Source: Hyphomicrobiales bacterium
GTDB lineage: Bacteria > Pseudomonadota > Alphaproteobacteria > Rhizobiales > Rhizobiaceae
Assembly: GCA_900473805.1 (NCBI GenBank)
Contig: UCMS01000008.1
Location: 248,001-312,000, forward strand
DNA length: 64,000 nucleotides
Direction: 5' to 3'
The notes under the pieces: generated by a model
Seen by the model: only the letters and a program-made list of their open reading frames with translations
Database searches by the model: none
What the model was told of the DNA's origin: nothing
Part shown: piece after piece, positions 18,381 to 28,300 of the stretch
Layout of the letters: the number at the start of each line of letters is the position of its first letter
Numbering within the stretch: the stretch's first letter is position 1
Position numbers and translations under genes: made by a program

Positions 18381-19412
18381 ATGCGTCTCGCCGTTCTCGT
18401 CCTCGGCCTCTTGCTTTCGCTCGTCACAGGGGCGGCCAGTCTTGCGCCCATTCCCATGGCGAACCGGGCCGCTCTCGTTCACGACCGGTTGGCGCATGCC
18501 AATCTCAACCGCGATCATGTCATGGTCGTGGCTCATCGGGCCGGATGGAAAAAGGACGGCGTGACCATGCGCGCCGAAAATTCCTTCGCGGCCATTGATC
18601 ACGCCATATCTATCGGCGTCGAGATGGTCGAACTCGATGTGCGCCGCACGAAAGACGGGGCGCTTGTGATCATGCATGACGAAACGCTCGACCGAACCAC
18701 GACCTGTCGCGGCAAGGTGGCTGACCACACGCTCGCCGAATTGCGAGCCTGCCGACTCGTTGTAGAAGGTGAGCGACGGCTGACGGACGAGCATGTTTTC
18801 ACGCTCGAAGAAGCCATGTTGCATGCACGCGGCCGGATCATGATCAATATCGACAACAAGCTCGAGCCGGAGGCCTTGGTCGAGGTGGCGGAGCTCGCCC
18901 GCAGCCTCGGCATGACCGATGGCGTGCTGCTCAAGCTCGCAGTCTGGAACGCGGATCGCCTACAGCTTGCCCGGGACATCCGCCGGGCTATCGGCCCCGA
19001 CATTGCCTTCATGCCGATCCTCGCCGATGACGCAGTGACGGAACCGGCTTTCATTGATCGGACACAATCGACACTCGGCGCACCGGCAGCGGAGTTGGTG
19101 CATTGGCACCGTGATGCAGGGCAGCCGCTCACGTCGGATGGCGGGCCGCTGCTTTCGCCCCTCTCAAGAGCTGCGGCGATCCGCAATAATGCGCATCTCT
19201 GGATCAACACCTATCCGATCACCGACCGCCCTGAGGGCATGGTGGCCGGCGGGCGTGGCGATTATCTCGCGCTCTCGACCGGTCGTCCGGAGGATGTGTG
19301 GGGCTTCTTCGTCGATCGGGGCGTGACGATCATCCAGACGGATGAACCGGAGGCCGTGATCGCCTGGCTTGATGCCCAGGGGCTGCGACGCCCCTACGAC
19401 CTGACCAACTGA
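18381..19412 (+). CDS. Secreted glycerophosphodiester phosphodiesterase family protein
   Basis: This 343-residue protein starts with a signal peptide (MRLAVLVLGLLLSLVTGAAS) and is therefore periplasmic. Its GDPD barrel has VVAHRAGW (HRG changed to HRA), AENSFAAIDHAI, VEMVELDVRRTKDG, and the second catalytic His in VIMHDETLDRTT. Late strands include IQTDEPEAVIAWL. It should cleave glycerophosphodiesters from phospholipid turnover into glycerol-3-phosphate and an alcohol. The family's related plant and bacterial enzymes vary in substrate. It is divergent from the GH32 gene and ends at a shared terminator. Confidence 0.88.
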   Translation: MRLAVLVLGLLLSLVTGAASLAPIPMANRAALVHDRLAHANLNRDHVMVVAHRAGWKKDGVTMRAENSFAAIDHAISIGVEMVELDVRRTKDGALVIMHDETLDRTTTCRGKVADHTLAELRACRLVVEGERRLTDEHVFTLEEAMLHARGRIMINIDNKLEPEALVEVAELARSLGMTDGVLLKLAVWNADRLQLARDIRRAIGPDIAFMPILADDAVTEPAFIDRTQSTLGAPAAELVHWHRDAGQPLTSDGGPLLSPLSRAAAIRNNAHLWINTYPITDRPEGMVAGGRGDYLALSTGRPEDVWGFFVDRGVTIIQTDEPEAVIAWLDAQGLRRPYDLTN

Positions 19413-19436
19413 CCATTGCACCTGCAGCCAAAACAG

Positions 19437-19462
19437 AAAAGGCGACCCGAAAGCCGCCTTTT
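19437..19462. terminator. Bidirectional terminator between the GDPD gene and the fad operon
   Basis: AAAAGGCG (19437-19444) and CGCCTTTT (19455-19462) form an 8-bp stem with A/T runs on both sides. It lies between two convergent genes, so it can serve both strands. Confidence 0.75.
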
Positions 19463-19481
19463 CCAACTCATACCGATTGCC

Positions 19482-21695
19482 TCAGGCGGCCTTCGCGGCT
19501 TCGCCATAGGGGTCGAAGCGGCCGTAGAAGGTTTCGCCCTTGGCAGCCATGTCCTTGAGGAGCGGCGTCGGGGTGAAGTGCGCGCCATAATCCTTGGCGA
19601 GACGCTCGCAGAGTTCCACGAAGGTCTTCACGCCCATGCCGTCGATATAGGACAGGGCACCACCGGTGTAAGGTGCAAAGCCGAAGCCGAGGATCGAGCC
19701 GACATCGGCCTCGCGCGGGTCGGTGACGATGCCTTCCTCGACGGTGCGGGCGGCTTCGAGCGCAATGGTTGCAAGGAAGCGTTCCTGCAGTGTCTTGACG
19801 TTGACGGCGTCCGGCTTCTGCTGCGGATAGAGATCCTTCAGGCCGGGCCAGATGTGCTTCTTCGCCGGCTTTGCCGGATAGTCGTAGAAGCCCTTGCCGT
19901 TCTTGCGGCCGAAGCGCTCTTCCTTCTCCACCATGCGGGAGACAAGCTCCATGTGGCGCGGGTCGATCGCCTTTTCGCCGAGATCGGCAACGGTGGCCTT
20001 GAGGATCTTGTAGGAAAGATCGATCGCCACTTCGTCGTTCAAGGCGAGCGGACCGACCGGCATGCCGGCGAACTTCGCGGCATTTTCGATCATGACCGGC
20101 GGCACGCCTTCGATGAGCATGTTGTAGCTCTCGGACATGTAGCGCAGGACGCAGCGATTGACGAAGAAGCCGCGGGTGTCGTTGACGACGATCGGGGTCT
20201 TCTTGATCGCGGCGACGTAGTCGAGGGCGACGGCGAGCGCCTTGTCGCCGGTTTCCTTGCCGAGGATGACTTCGGTCAGCATCATCTTCTCGACCGGCGA
20301 GAAGAAGTGGATGCCGATGAAATCGACCGGACGCTTGGAATTCTTGGCGAGACCGGTGATCGGCAGCGTCGAGGTGTTGGAGGCGAAGATTGCGCCTTCC
20401 GGCAGCACGGCCTCGACCTTCTCGATGACGGCCTTCTTGACGTCGCGGTCTTCGAAAACGGCCTCGATGACCAGATCGGCGTCGGCAAGCGTGCCGTAAT
20501 CGTCCGAGGGCGTGATCAGTGAGAGCAGCTTGTCGCCCTCGTCCTTGGTCATCTTGCCCTTACCGACAGCACCGGCAACGAGACCTTCCGAATGCGTCTT
20601 GCCCTTGCCCGCGGCGTCCATGTCACGATCGATCAGCACGACATTGATGCCGGCTGCTGCCGTGACGTAAGCGATTGAAGCGCCCATGAAGCCTGCGCCG
20701 ACGACTCCGACCTTCTTAATCTCGGACTTCGGCTGGCCGGCCGGACGACGGGCGCCCTTGTTCAGCTCCTGCATGGAGACGAAGAGCGAGCGGATCATCG
20801 AATAGGCTTCGGTGGTCTGGACGATCTCGGTGAAGTAGCGCTGCTCAATGCGAAGGCCCGTGTCGAACGGCACCTGAAGGCCTTCATAGACGCATTTCAG
20901 GATGGCGAGCGCTGCCGGATAGTTGCCGGCGGTTTCGCGACGCAGGATGGCGGAAGCGGCCGGCCAGAGCTGGGCTGCGGCAGGCGTCCAGATACCGCCG
21001 CCGGGAACCTTGAAACCCTTTTCGTCCCAAGGCGCGACCGGCTTCAGACCATCCTTGATCATCTGCTTCGCCGCATTGATCAGTTCGCCGGGTTCGACGA
21101 CCTGGTGCACGAGGTTCATCGCCTTCGCGCGGGCAGCCGACAGCGTCTGGCCCGTGGTCATCATCTGCAGGGCATCCTGCGTGTTGGCGAGGCGAGCGAC
21201 GCGCTGCGTGCCGCCGGCGCCGGGGAAGATGCCGACCTTGACTTCCGGCAGGCCGATCTTGACCGACTTCGCGTTCGAGGCCACGCGGCCATGGCAGGCG
21301 AGCGACAGCTCGGTCGCGCCACCCATGCAGGTGCCGTTGATCGCCGAGACCCACGGCTTGCCGCAGGTTTCGATCTTGCGCCACAGCCAGGTCATGCGGC
21401 CAGCGGCGTCGAAGAGCTTCTGGACAGCGGCGGCCGGGTCCTTGGCCTTTTCCTCTTCGAGCATGGAGAACATGCCCTTGATCATGGTGAGATCGGCGCC
21501 GCCCGAGAAGGATGACTTGCCGGAGGTGAAGACCACGCCCTTGATGCCGTCGTCGGCAACGGTCTGGTCGAGGATCTTCTCTATCTCGTCCATTACTTCG
21601 ACGGTGAAGACGTTCATCGACTTGTCGGGCATGTCCCAGGTGACGAGGGCAATGCCGTCTGCGTCGGTCTCGATGGTGAAGTTCTTGTAAGTCAT
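19482..21695 (-). CDS. FadJ-type enoyl-CoA hydratase / 3-hydroxyacyl-CoA dehydrogenase fusion
   Basis: This 737-residue multifunctional beta-oxidation enzyme has an N-terminal crotonase domain (oxyanion-hole motif SGKSSFSGGADL near 65 and INGTCMGGATELSLACHGRVA), then an NAD-binding domain starting with VGVVGAGFMGASIAYV near 330, SNTSTLPITGLA, the catalytic His in IGIHFFSPVEKM, and a C-terminal 3HCDH domain with FVNRCVLRYMSE. It hydrates enoyl-CoA and oxidises 3-hydroxyacyl-CoA. It is the third gene of the fad operon, 19 bases after the thiolase gene. Calling it fadJ- or fadB-like is a naming choice; the fusion itself is clear. Confidence 0.94.
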   Translation of the reverse strand: MTYKNFTIETDADGIALVTWDMPDKSMNVFTVEVMDEIEKILDQTVADDGIKGVVFTSGKSSFSGGADLTMIKGMFSMLEEEKAKDPAAAVQKLFDAAGRMTWLWRKIETCGKPWVSAINGTCMGGATELSLACHGRVASNAKSVKIGLPEVKVGIFPGAGGTQRVARLANTQDALQMMTTGQTLSAARAKAMNLVHQVVEPGELINAAKQMIKDGLKPVAPWDEKGFKVPGGGIWTPAAAQLWPAASAILRRETAGNYPAALAILKCVYEGLQVPFDTGLRIEQRYFTEIVQTTEAYSMIRSLFVSMQELNKGARRPAGQPKSEIKKVGVVGAGFMGASIAYVTAAAGINVVLIDRDMDAAGKGKTHSEGLVAGAVGKGKMTKDEGDKLLSLITPSDDYGTLADADLVIEAVFEDRDVKKAVIEKVEAVLPEGAIFASNTSTLPITGLAKNSKRPVDFIGIHFFSPVEKMMLTEVILGKETGDKALAVALDYVAAIKKTPIVVNDTRGFFVNRCVLRYMSESYNMLIEGVPPVMIENAAKFAGMPVGPLALNDEVAIDLSYKILKATVADLGEKAIDPRHMELVSRMVEKEERFGRKNGKGFYDYPAKPAKKHIWPGLKDLYPQQKPDAVNVKTLQERFLATIALEAARTVEEGIVTDPREADVGSILGFGFAPYTGGALSYIDGMGVKTFVELCERLAKDYGAHFTPTPLLKDMAAKGETFYGRFDPYGEAAKAA

Positions 21696-21714
21696 ATCTT
21701 ACTCCTCCCGGAAA

Positions 21715-22923
21715 TCAGACGCGTTCGATGACGGTTGCCGTGCCCATGCCAGCGCCGATGCAGAGCGTGACCAGCGCGGTGTTCAGATCGCGGCGTTCCA
21801 GTTCGTCGAGCACGGTGCCAAGGATCATCGCGCCGGTCGCACCGAGCGGATGGCCCATAGCGATCGCGCCACCGGCGACGTTCATCTTCGAATGGTCGAC
21901 GTTGAAATGCTGCATGAAGCGCAGCACGACGGCAGCGAAGGCCTCATTCAGTTCGAAAAGGTCGAAATCGGAGATCTTCATGCCGGTGCGCTTCAGGAGC
22001 TTCTCGGTTACGTCAACCGGGCCGGTCAGCATGAGCGCCGGATCGGAGCCGATATTGGTGAAGGCGCGGATGCGGGCGCGGGGCTTCAGGCCCATCGCCT
22101 CACCGCCAGCCTTGGAGCCTACGAGCACGGCGGCGGCACCATCGACGATGCCGGACGAGTTGCCGGCATGGTGGATGTAGTTGATGCGCTCGATTTCCGG
22201 ATGGGCCTGGATGGCGACGGCTTCGAAGCCGCCCATTTCGCCGGGCATCTGGAAGGAGGGGTTGAGGCTTGCCAGCGACTGCATGTCGGTCCCGGGGCGC
22301 ATGTGTTCGTCGCGGTCGAGAATGACGAGGCCGTTACCATCCTTTACCGGGATGACCGACTTGGCAAAATTGCCGGCAGCCCAGGAGGCGGCGGAGCGCT
22401 TCTGGCTCTCGACGGCATAGGCGTCGACGTCGTCGCGGGTGAAGCCATACTTGGTGGCGATCAGATCGGCGGAGACACCCTGCGGCATGAAATAGCCGGG
22501 GAAGTTGACAGAGGGGTCCATGTACCAGGCACCGCCCGACATACCCATGCCGACGCGGGACATGCTTTCGACGCCACCGGCGATGACGATGTCGTCGGAG
22601 CCTGCCACGACCTTGCCGGCTGCAAGGTTGATCGCGTCGAGGCCGGAGGCGCAGAAGCGGGAGATCTGGATGCCGGGGGCGGCAAAATCGTAACCGGCCT
22701 CGAAGGCAGCCGCCTTCGGGATGACGGCGCCGGCTTCCATGACCGGGTCGACGCAGCCGAAGATGATGTCGTCAACGGTCGAGGTGTCGAGGCCGTTGCG
22801 GTCGCGCAGCGCTTCCAGCGTCTTGGCGGCGAGGCGGGGTGTCGGCACTTCGTGCAGCGATCCGTCCTTCTTGCCGCGCCCGCGGGGCGTGCGCACGTGG
22901 TCATAAATGAAGACTTCAGTCAT
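21715..22923 (-). CDS. Acetyl-CoA C-acyltransferase (3-ketoacyl-CoA thiolase)
   Basis: This 402-residue thiolase cleaves 3-ketoacyl-CoA with CoA. The acylated Cys is in SRFCASGLDAINLAAG near residue 91, the general-base His in GGAIAMGHPLGATGA, and the second Cys in TLCIGAGMGTATVIERV at the C-terminus. The ATG at 22923 (MTEVFIYDHVRTPRG) matches the usual thiolase N-terminus; the longer frame runs into the upstream palindromic repeat. It is the second gene of the beta-oxidation operon and supplies the step after the downstream fusion enzyme. Confidence 0.94.
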   Translation of the reverse strand: MTEVFIYDHVRTPRGRGKKDGSLHEVPTPRLAAKTLEALRDRNGLDTSTVDDIIFGCVDPVMEAGAVIPKAAAFEAGYDFAAPGIQISRFCASGLDAINLAAGKVVAGSDDIVIAGGVESMSRVGMGMSGGAWYMDPSVNFPGYFMPQGVSADLIATKYGFTRDDVDAYAVESQKRSAASWAAGNFAKSVIPVKDGNGLVILDRDEHMRPGTDMQSLASLNPSFQMPGEMGGFEAVAIQAHPEIERINYIHHAGNSSGIVDGAAAVLVGSKAGGEAMGLKPRARIRAFTNIGSDPALMLTGPVDVTEKLLKRTGMKISDFDLFELNEAFAAVVLRFMQHFNVDHSKMNVAGGAIAMGHPLGATGAMILGTVLDELERRDLNTALVTLCIGAGMGTATVIERV

Positions 22924-23016
22924 CGTCTCTCTCCCTTGGGCGCGCAGGGGCGCCGGAATTTCACTGTCCTTCGCCTGCCAACTCTGGGCAAGGCGGGGCC
23001 GCATCCTCGGGGTCAA

Positions 23017-23108
23017 CCCTCCCCCTTGTGGGGAAGGTCTGAGCGCAGCGACGGGGAGGGATTTAACCTCAAGAGGCCCCTCCCCATCCCTCCCCACAAA
23101 GGGGAGGG
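23017..23108. repeat. RIME-like palindromic intergenic element (92 bp)
   Basis: The ends are near-perfect inverted repeats: CCCTCCCCCTTGTGGGGA (23017-23034) and TCCCCACAAAGGGGAGGG (23091-23108), matching at 17 of 18 positions as a stem. Internal inverted segments (ACGGGGAGGGAT and CCTCCCCATCCC) add a second hairpin. This resembles the short palindromic extragenic elements of rhizobial genomes. It lies inside the operon, between acyl-CoA dehydrogenase and thiolase, so it will fold in the mRNA. No other copy was noticed in the window. Confidence 0.75.
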
Positions 23109-23122
23109 AGCAGGTCGCGCAA

Positions 23123-24916
23123 TCAAAACGCTTCTGCGGCCATTTCCATCAGGCTGTCGGCGCCGGTCTCGATGCGGGCCTTGCGCAGGCCCGTCTCCGG
23201 CATGACCTTTTCCATGTAGAAGCGGCCGGTCAACAGCTTGTTCTTGTAGTAATCGGCATCGCCAGAGCCTGCGGCAAGGTTGTCGTTGGCGGCCTTCGCC
23301 ATCTTCGCCCACATGTAGCCGAGCACGACGAGACCGAAGAGGTGCATATAGTCGGTGGAGCCGGCACCGGCGTTGTCGGGCTTGGCCATTGCATTCTGCA
23401 TGAACCACATGGTGGAAGCCTGCAGGTCGTTCAAGCCCTTCTTCAGGCCCTTGGTGAAGAAGGCCATCTTCTCGTCATTGCGATGCTCTTCACAGAAATC
23501 ACCGATTTCCTTGAACAGCGCCATGACCGCACGGCCGCCATTGAGGCCGAGCTTGCGGCCAACGAGGTCCAGCGCCTGGATGCCGTTGGCACCTTCATAG
23601 ATCATCGCGATGCGGGCATCGCGGACATACTGGCTCATGCCCCATTCTTCGATGTAGCCGTGGCCGCCATAGACCTGCTGGGCCATGACAGCATGGTCGA
23701 AGCCCTTGTCGGTCAGGACTCCCTTCAGGATCGGCGTCATCAGGCCGAGAACGTCGTCGGCGAGCTGCTTTTCAGCGGCATCGCCCGAGCGATGCGCAAT
23801 GTCGGACTTCAAGGCCGTCCAGAGCGTGAAGGCGCGACCGGCTTCATTGAAGGACTTGATGGTCAGCAGAGCGCGGCGGATGTCCGGATGCACGATGATC
23901 GGATCCGCCTTCTTTTCCGGCGCTTTGGCACCGGAGAGAGAGCGACCCTGGATGCGTTCGCGGGCGTAGTTGGCGGCGTTCTGATAGGCGATTTCAGAGA
24001 TCGACAGACCCTGCAGACCGACGCCAAGACGGGCCTCGTTCATCATGACGAACATGGCAGCCAAGCCCTTGTTCTCGGCACCGATCAGATAACCGGTCGC
24101 CTCGTCATAGTTCATCACGCAGGTCGCGTTGCCGTGAATGCCCATCTTGTGCTCGATCGCACCGCAGGTGACGCCATTGCGCGCGCCGACGGAGCCGTCG
24201 TCGCCGACCATAAACTTCGGCACGATGAAGAGCGAGATGCCCTTGGTCCCCTCGGGCGCGCCTTCGATACGGGCCAGCACCAGGTGGATGATGTTATCCG
24301 ACATGTCGTGTTCGCCGGCCGAGATGAAGATCTTCTGGCCAGAAATCTTGTAGGAGCCGTCGCCGTTCGGAACCGCCTTGGTCCGCAGCAGGCCGAGGTC
24401 GGTGCCGCAATGGGGCTCGGTCAGGTTCATGGTGCCGGTCCAGACACCCTCGACCATCTTCGGCAGGTATTTCTGCTTCTGCTCGTCGGAGCCGTGTTCC
24501 AGGATCGCGGCGATCGCGCCCTGGGTCAGGCCCGGATACATCATCAGCGCCATGTTGGCCGAGGACATGTATTCACCGACGGCCGAATGCAGGGTGTAGG
24601 GCAGGCCCTGGCCACCGAACTCCGCCGGGACGGCAAGACCCAGCCAGCCGCCCTGACAATAGGCGTCATAGGCTTCCTTGAACCCCTTCGGCGTCTTGAC
24701 CGAACCGTCGTCCGAGCGAACGCAGCCTTCCTGGTCGCCGGAGAGGTTGAGCGGGAAAAGCTGCTCTTCCGCAAGCTTGGCCGCCTCGCCGACAATCGCC
24801 TCGATCATGTCGGGGGTCGCGTCTTCAAAGCCCGGCAGATTGTTGTACCGCTCGAGACCAAGGACGTCGTTGAGAATGAAAAGCGTGTCGTTTACGGGGG
24901 CCTTGTAGACAGGCAT
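23123..24916 (-). CDS. Acyl-CoA dehydrogenase
   Basis: This 597-residue FAD enzyme of the long acyl-CoA dehydrogenase group carries out the first oxidation of beta-oxidation. It has an N-terminal helical extension ([20 protein letters not shown]), [19 protein letters not shown] for flavin/substrate contact, [17 protein letters not shown], the middle beta domain, and C-terminal [35 protein letters not shown], written here in part for its typical YxExxxxRDARI region. A C-terminal DUF4-type extension follows, as in the ~590-residue subfamily. It is the first gene of the operon and sits behind an operator-overlapped promoter. Electrons would pass to ETF. Confidence 0.94.
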   Translation of the reverse strand: MPVYKAPVNDTLFILNDVLGLERYNNLPGFEDATPDMIEAIVGEAAKLAEEQLFPLNLSGDQEGCVRSDDGSVKTPKGFKEAYDAYCQGGWLGLAVPAEFGGQGLPYTLHSAVGEYMSSANMALMMYPGLTQGAIAAILEHGSDEQKQKYLPKMVEGVWTGTMNLTEPHCGTDLGLLRTKAVPNGDGSYKISGQKIFISAGEHDMSDNIIHLVLARIEGAPEGTKGISLFIVPKFMVGDDGSVGARNGVTCGAIEHKMGIHGNATCVMNYDEATGYLIGAENKGLAAMFVMMNEARLGVGLQGLSISEIAYQNAANYARERIQGRSLSGAKAPEKKADPIIVHPDIRRALLTIKSFNEAGRAFTLWTALKSDIAHRSGDAAEKQLADDVLGLMTPILKGVLTDKGFDHAVMAQQVYGGHGYIEEWGMSQYVRDARIAMIYEGANGIQALDLVGRKLGLNGGRAVMALFKEIGDFCEEHRNDEKMAFFTKGLKKGLNDLQASTMWFMQNAMAKPDNAGAGSTDYMHLFGLVVLGYMWAKMAKAANDNLAAGSGDADYYKNKLLTGRFYMEKVMPETGLRKARIETGADSLMEMAAEAF

Positions 24917-24973
24917 CGGTCATCTTCCTCCAAAGACTTCGGTTCCGACGGGATCGGACTGTTCTGGCTTATA

Positions 24974-25002
24974 CAAATAATTGACGTGTGCGTAAACGTC
25001 AA
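24974..25002 (-). promoter_or_regulatory. Promoter with overlapping inverted-repeat operator for the fad operon
   Basis: TTGACGT (24981-24987) and ACGTCAA (24996-25002) form an inverted repeat; over the full 11-base half-sites 9 positions match. On the minus strand the right half provides a -35 box (TTGACG), followed after 17 bases by TATTTG (24979-24974), so the operator overlaps the promoter. The motif resembles MerR-family (LiuR-like) acyl-CoA-metabolism operators with ACGT cores. No such regulator is encoded nearby. Repression relieved by acyl-CoA is inference. Confidence 0.5.
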
Positions 25003-25125
25003 AATTTATCCTGAGCCGGTTTTTCGCGCGCGGGCGGGCAGCAGTCCTCCCCCCGACAATGTGCGCGAAAGGGCTTGCGCGGGGCATTTCAGACATCCCT
25101 GAACTAGCCTCGGTTTGCGTATTTC

Positions 25126-25140
25126 TTAACCGGACTTAAC
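25126..25140 (+). promoter_or_regulatory. CtrA-like TTAA-N6-TTAA element upstream of podJ
   Basis: TTAAC is repeated at 25126-25130 and 25136-25140. This resembles the CtrA site TTAA-N7-TTAA but has one base less. It lies about 180 bases before the podJ start. In the rest of the 400-base gap (24917-25316) I see the fad promoter, one GANTC site (25197-25201) and no gene. Confidence 0.3.
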
Positions 25141-25316
25141 GGCTTGTTTACCATGTTTCATGAAAGGTTGCGTTTGAAAGCCGATGATCGAACACCGATT
25201 CCCGCCGCCCCTTGGCCGTTCTTGCGCCCAGGAGCGGGAAACGAAGGACAAAATCACCGGCACCGGACGCATCGGGGGGTGCGACGCCTTCCCCGCATCA
25301 TGAAGCGAGCAGAACC

Positions 25317-28300
25317 ATGAACGGATCTCGATCCTCCTCTCCGCGCCCCGGCAGCCCGTCCTCGCTGGATGCGCTCAGCCGTACCATCGAAGGGCTTGAG
25401 GCAAGGATCGAGGGCCTGATGAACCAATCGGGCGCCCGGGTTGCAGCACCAGAATCTGCCCCCCGGCCCCTGCCCCGCAGCCGCGCTGAGGAGCAACCTC
25501 GCCGGCTCGATCCGCTCGCCGAAATTCGCCAGCGCCAGAAGGCCCTCGAAGAAGGTCGCGCCCGTGGCGCGGAACGCGGTAGCCTCTACAATCGTGGCGA
25601 CGATCAGCCTGCGCGCGTGCCCGTCCGGACACCACCGCTGTCGGAGTCGCGCCCCGCCTTCAACACACGCAGTGAGCCCCGCGCAGAGCCGGCACCGGCT
25701 GCTAGCCCGATCGCAAACCATGACGTGAACTCCGCCCTCTCCAATCTTCGCAAGGAGCTGCGCCAGGACGTGACGGAAACCCTGTCGCGTGAAATTGCCG
25801 GGCTTCGCGACGAGATGCGCGCAATCCGCGCCATCGCCGAAGAGCAGCGCCCCCAGGACGACATGCGCGCCGACATCGCGCGGCTCGCCGAGAGCCTCCA
25901 GCAGCTCGAAACCGCGCGGATGCCGGGGACTGACGGTTTGAAGCAGGATTTCAACGCGCTGCGTTCACTGATGGATGGGCTTGCCCGCGAGGAGAGCGTG
26001 CAGCGCATGGAACAGCGCTGGAGCGACGTCGAGGTGCGTCTCGATGAACTCGACACCGGCGCCATGCGCGACGAGATCATCCGGCTGGCAGACCGCCTTG
26101 ACGAGATCAAGAGCCAGCTCGGCGCCATGGGCGACAGCCGCACCATTCGGGCGCTCGAAGACAAGCTGATGACGGTGGCCAGCGCCCTCGAGCATATTGG
26201 TGCTCACATCGACCCGAACGAGCGGCTGGTGATGGAGCAATTTGCCGGTCTCGACCTTCGTCTGGACGAAATCACCCGCGCCATTGCCGCCAACAGCCGC
26301 GCCAGCGGACCGGCGAATGATCCGGCCACCTTCCACCGGCTGGAAGAACGTCTGGTCGGGCTCGCCCGCCAGATCGAGATGCTGTCGGATCGCCGCCAGC
26401 CGGAGCCGGACGCCTCGCAGGAACTGGCCGAGCGGCTGGAACTACTGACGATGCGCATCGAGCAGCTGTCGGCCGAACAGGGTGCTGCACGCCTCGAAGA
26501 GCGGCTCGACCAGCTGTCCCACATGCTGGAACGCGGCCAGTCCCCGGCAGCGGCACCGGAACTGACGGGTTATCTTGCCGATATCTCGCGCAAGATCGAT
26601 GCGCTTGATCAGGGCGCGGGCAACGAGCGTCTCGCCGATCGTCTCGATATCCTCGCGCGGCGCATTGAGGATCTCGACGCGCCACACCCCGCCGCTATCA
26701 TCGACGACAACGCGCTGCGCAATCTTGAGGACAGGCTGAATGCCGTGGTCGACCGGCTGGAGGAGACCAGCGTCAGCGGTTCGGTCACCGAAAATGCCAG
26801 CCTGCGTGGCCTCGAAGAGCAGATCGCCCATCTGTCCGCTCTGATCAGCCAGCCCCCGGCTGATCCGGAGGTTGCTGGCCGCATCTCCGCTCTCGAAGAC
26901 TATGTCGCGACGAGCGACGAATACATCATTGAGGCGGCCCGCCAGGCGGCCGAAACGGTGATGGCCAACTTCACCCAGCGCAACCTCCTGAACGGAACGG
27001 CGCAGCCGGCCGATCTTTCGGCCCTGACCGCGCTCTCCGACCACCTGAAGCAGCTCGAAGACTACTCCCGCCATTCCGAGGAGCGGACCCACCGCACCTT
27101 CGAAGCGCTGCATGACACGCTGGTGCAGATTGCCGGACGTCTGGACGAATTGCATGAGTCCGCGCAGCGGCAGGATGCGCCTGCCATGTTTGCCCAGGCG
27201 CCCATTGCAACGGCACAGCCGGCGCGCCGGGCCGAGCCTCAGGCTCAGCCCCAGACGGCCAGCGTCAAGCCGCCGGAGATGCCGGCACCGGCCGCCAGCC
27301 ACCCGATCGATGACGAGCTGCTGGCAGCCGCCGACGATTTCGCCCAGACGATGACAGCCATGCCGGTCATCGATGCAGCTCGTGAGAAAAAGGCATCCAA
27401 GCCCAGCCTTCTGGCGGGACTCGGCAAGAAGCTGATGCCGGGCAAGAAGGCAGAGAAGGCATCCCAGACCGCGAAGGTCGAGACGCGCGAGGTGATCGAA
27501 CCGGCACCCTCGCTCGATCCCGTCGATGTTCTGCCGCCGGACGAGGCGAACGAACTGCTGGAACCGGGATCGGGTGCGCCCGATGTCCGCAAGATCCTCG
27601 AGCGTGTCCGCGCCAGCCAGCAAGCCGCGCAGTCCGGTGGCACGGAGCCGGAAAGTGGCGACCGCACGGATTACATTGCCGCTGCCCGCCGCGCCGCCCA
27701 GGCGGCCGCGATGGAGATGAACAGGACGCAGAAAGTCAGCCCCTCGGCAAAGGCGACAGCAAAACCGGCCGGCAAGGCCGGCGCCAAGGCGAAACCCGCT
27801 TCGGCGTCGGGTCAGCCCTCGCTGTTTGCCCGCTATCGGCGACCGATCCTGATGGCCGTCGGCGCCATCCTGCTTGCCGCCATGGCGATGCCGCTGGTCA
27901 ATACGCTGACGAGGAGCGAAACTCCTGCCGCGATCGAAGAGGCCATTCCCGAAAACAATGGCCCGGTGACCCCGATCGAACCGAGCACCCCCGAACGCAC
28001 CAGCGAGGCGCTGCCGGAAGCCGATGCCGCTGCACCCGATAATGGCGCGGTGGCAGCCAAGGCTCCTGCGGAACCATCTGCCACGGTAGCGGCTCCGGTT
28101 GCCGACGAACCGTCCGCTGCTCCAGCTGCATCCACGGCTGCAGCGACCATCACCGCCGCCGCACCTACAGCAGCCCCTGTCAATGCGCTAATGTCCCCCG
28201 TCGAAACGGGCCCAACTCAGACGCTCAGCGTTGCTGAGGCCCCCGCGGTTGCTTCCGAAGCGCCCTCCGCGCCAGTCGAGACAGCCACCACCGCTCCCAC

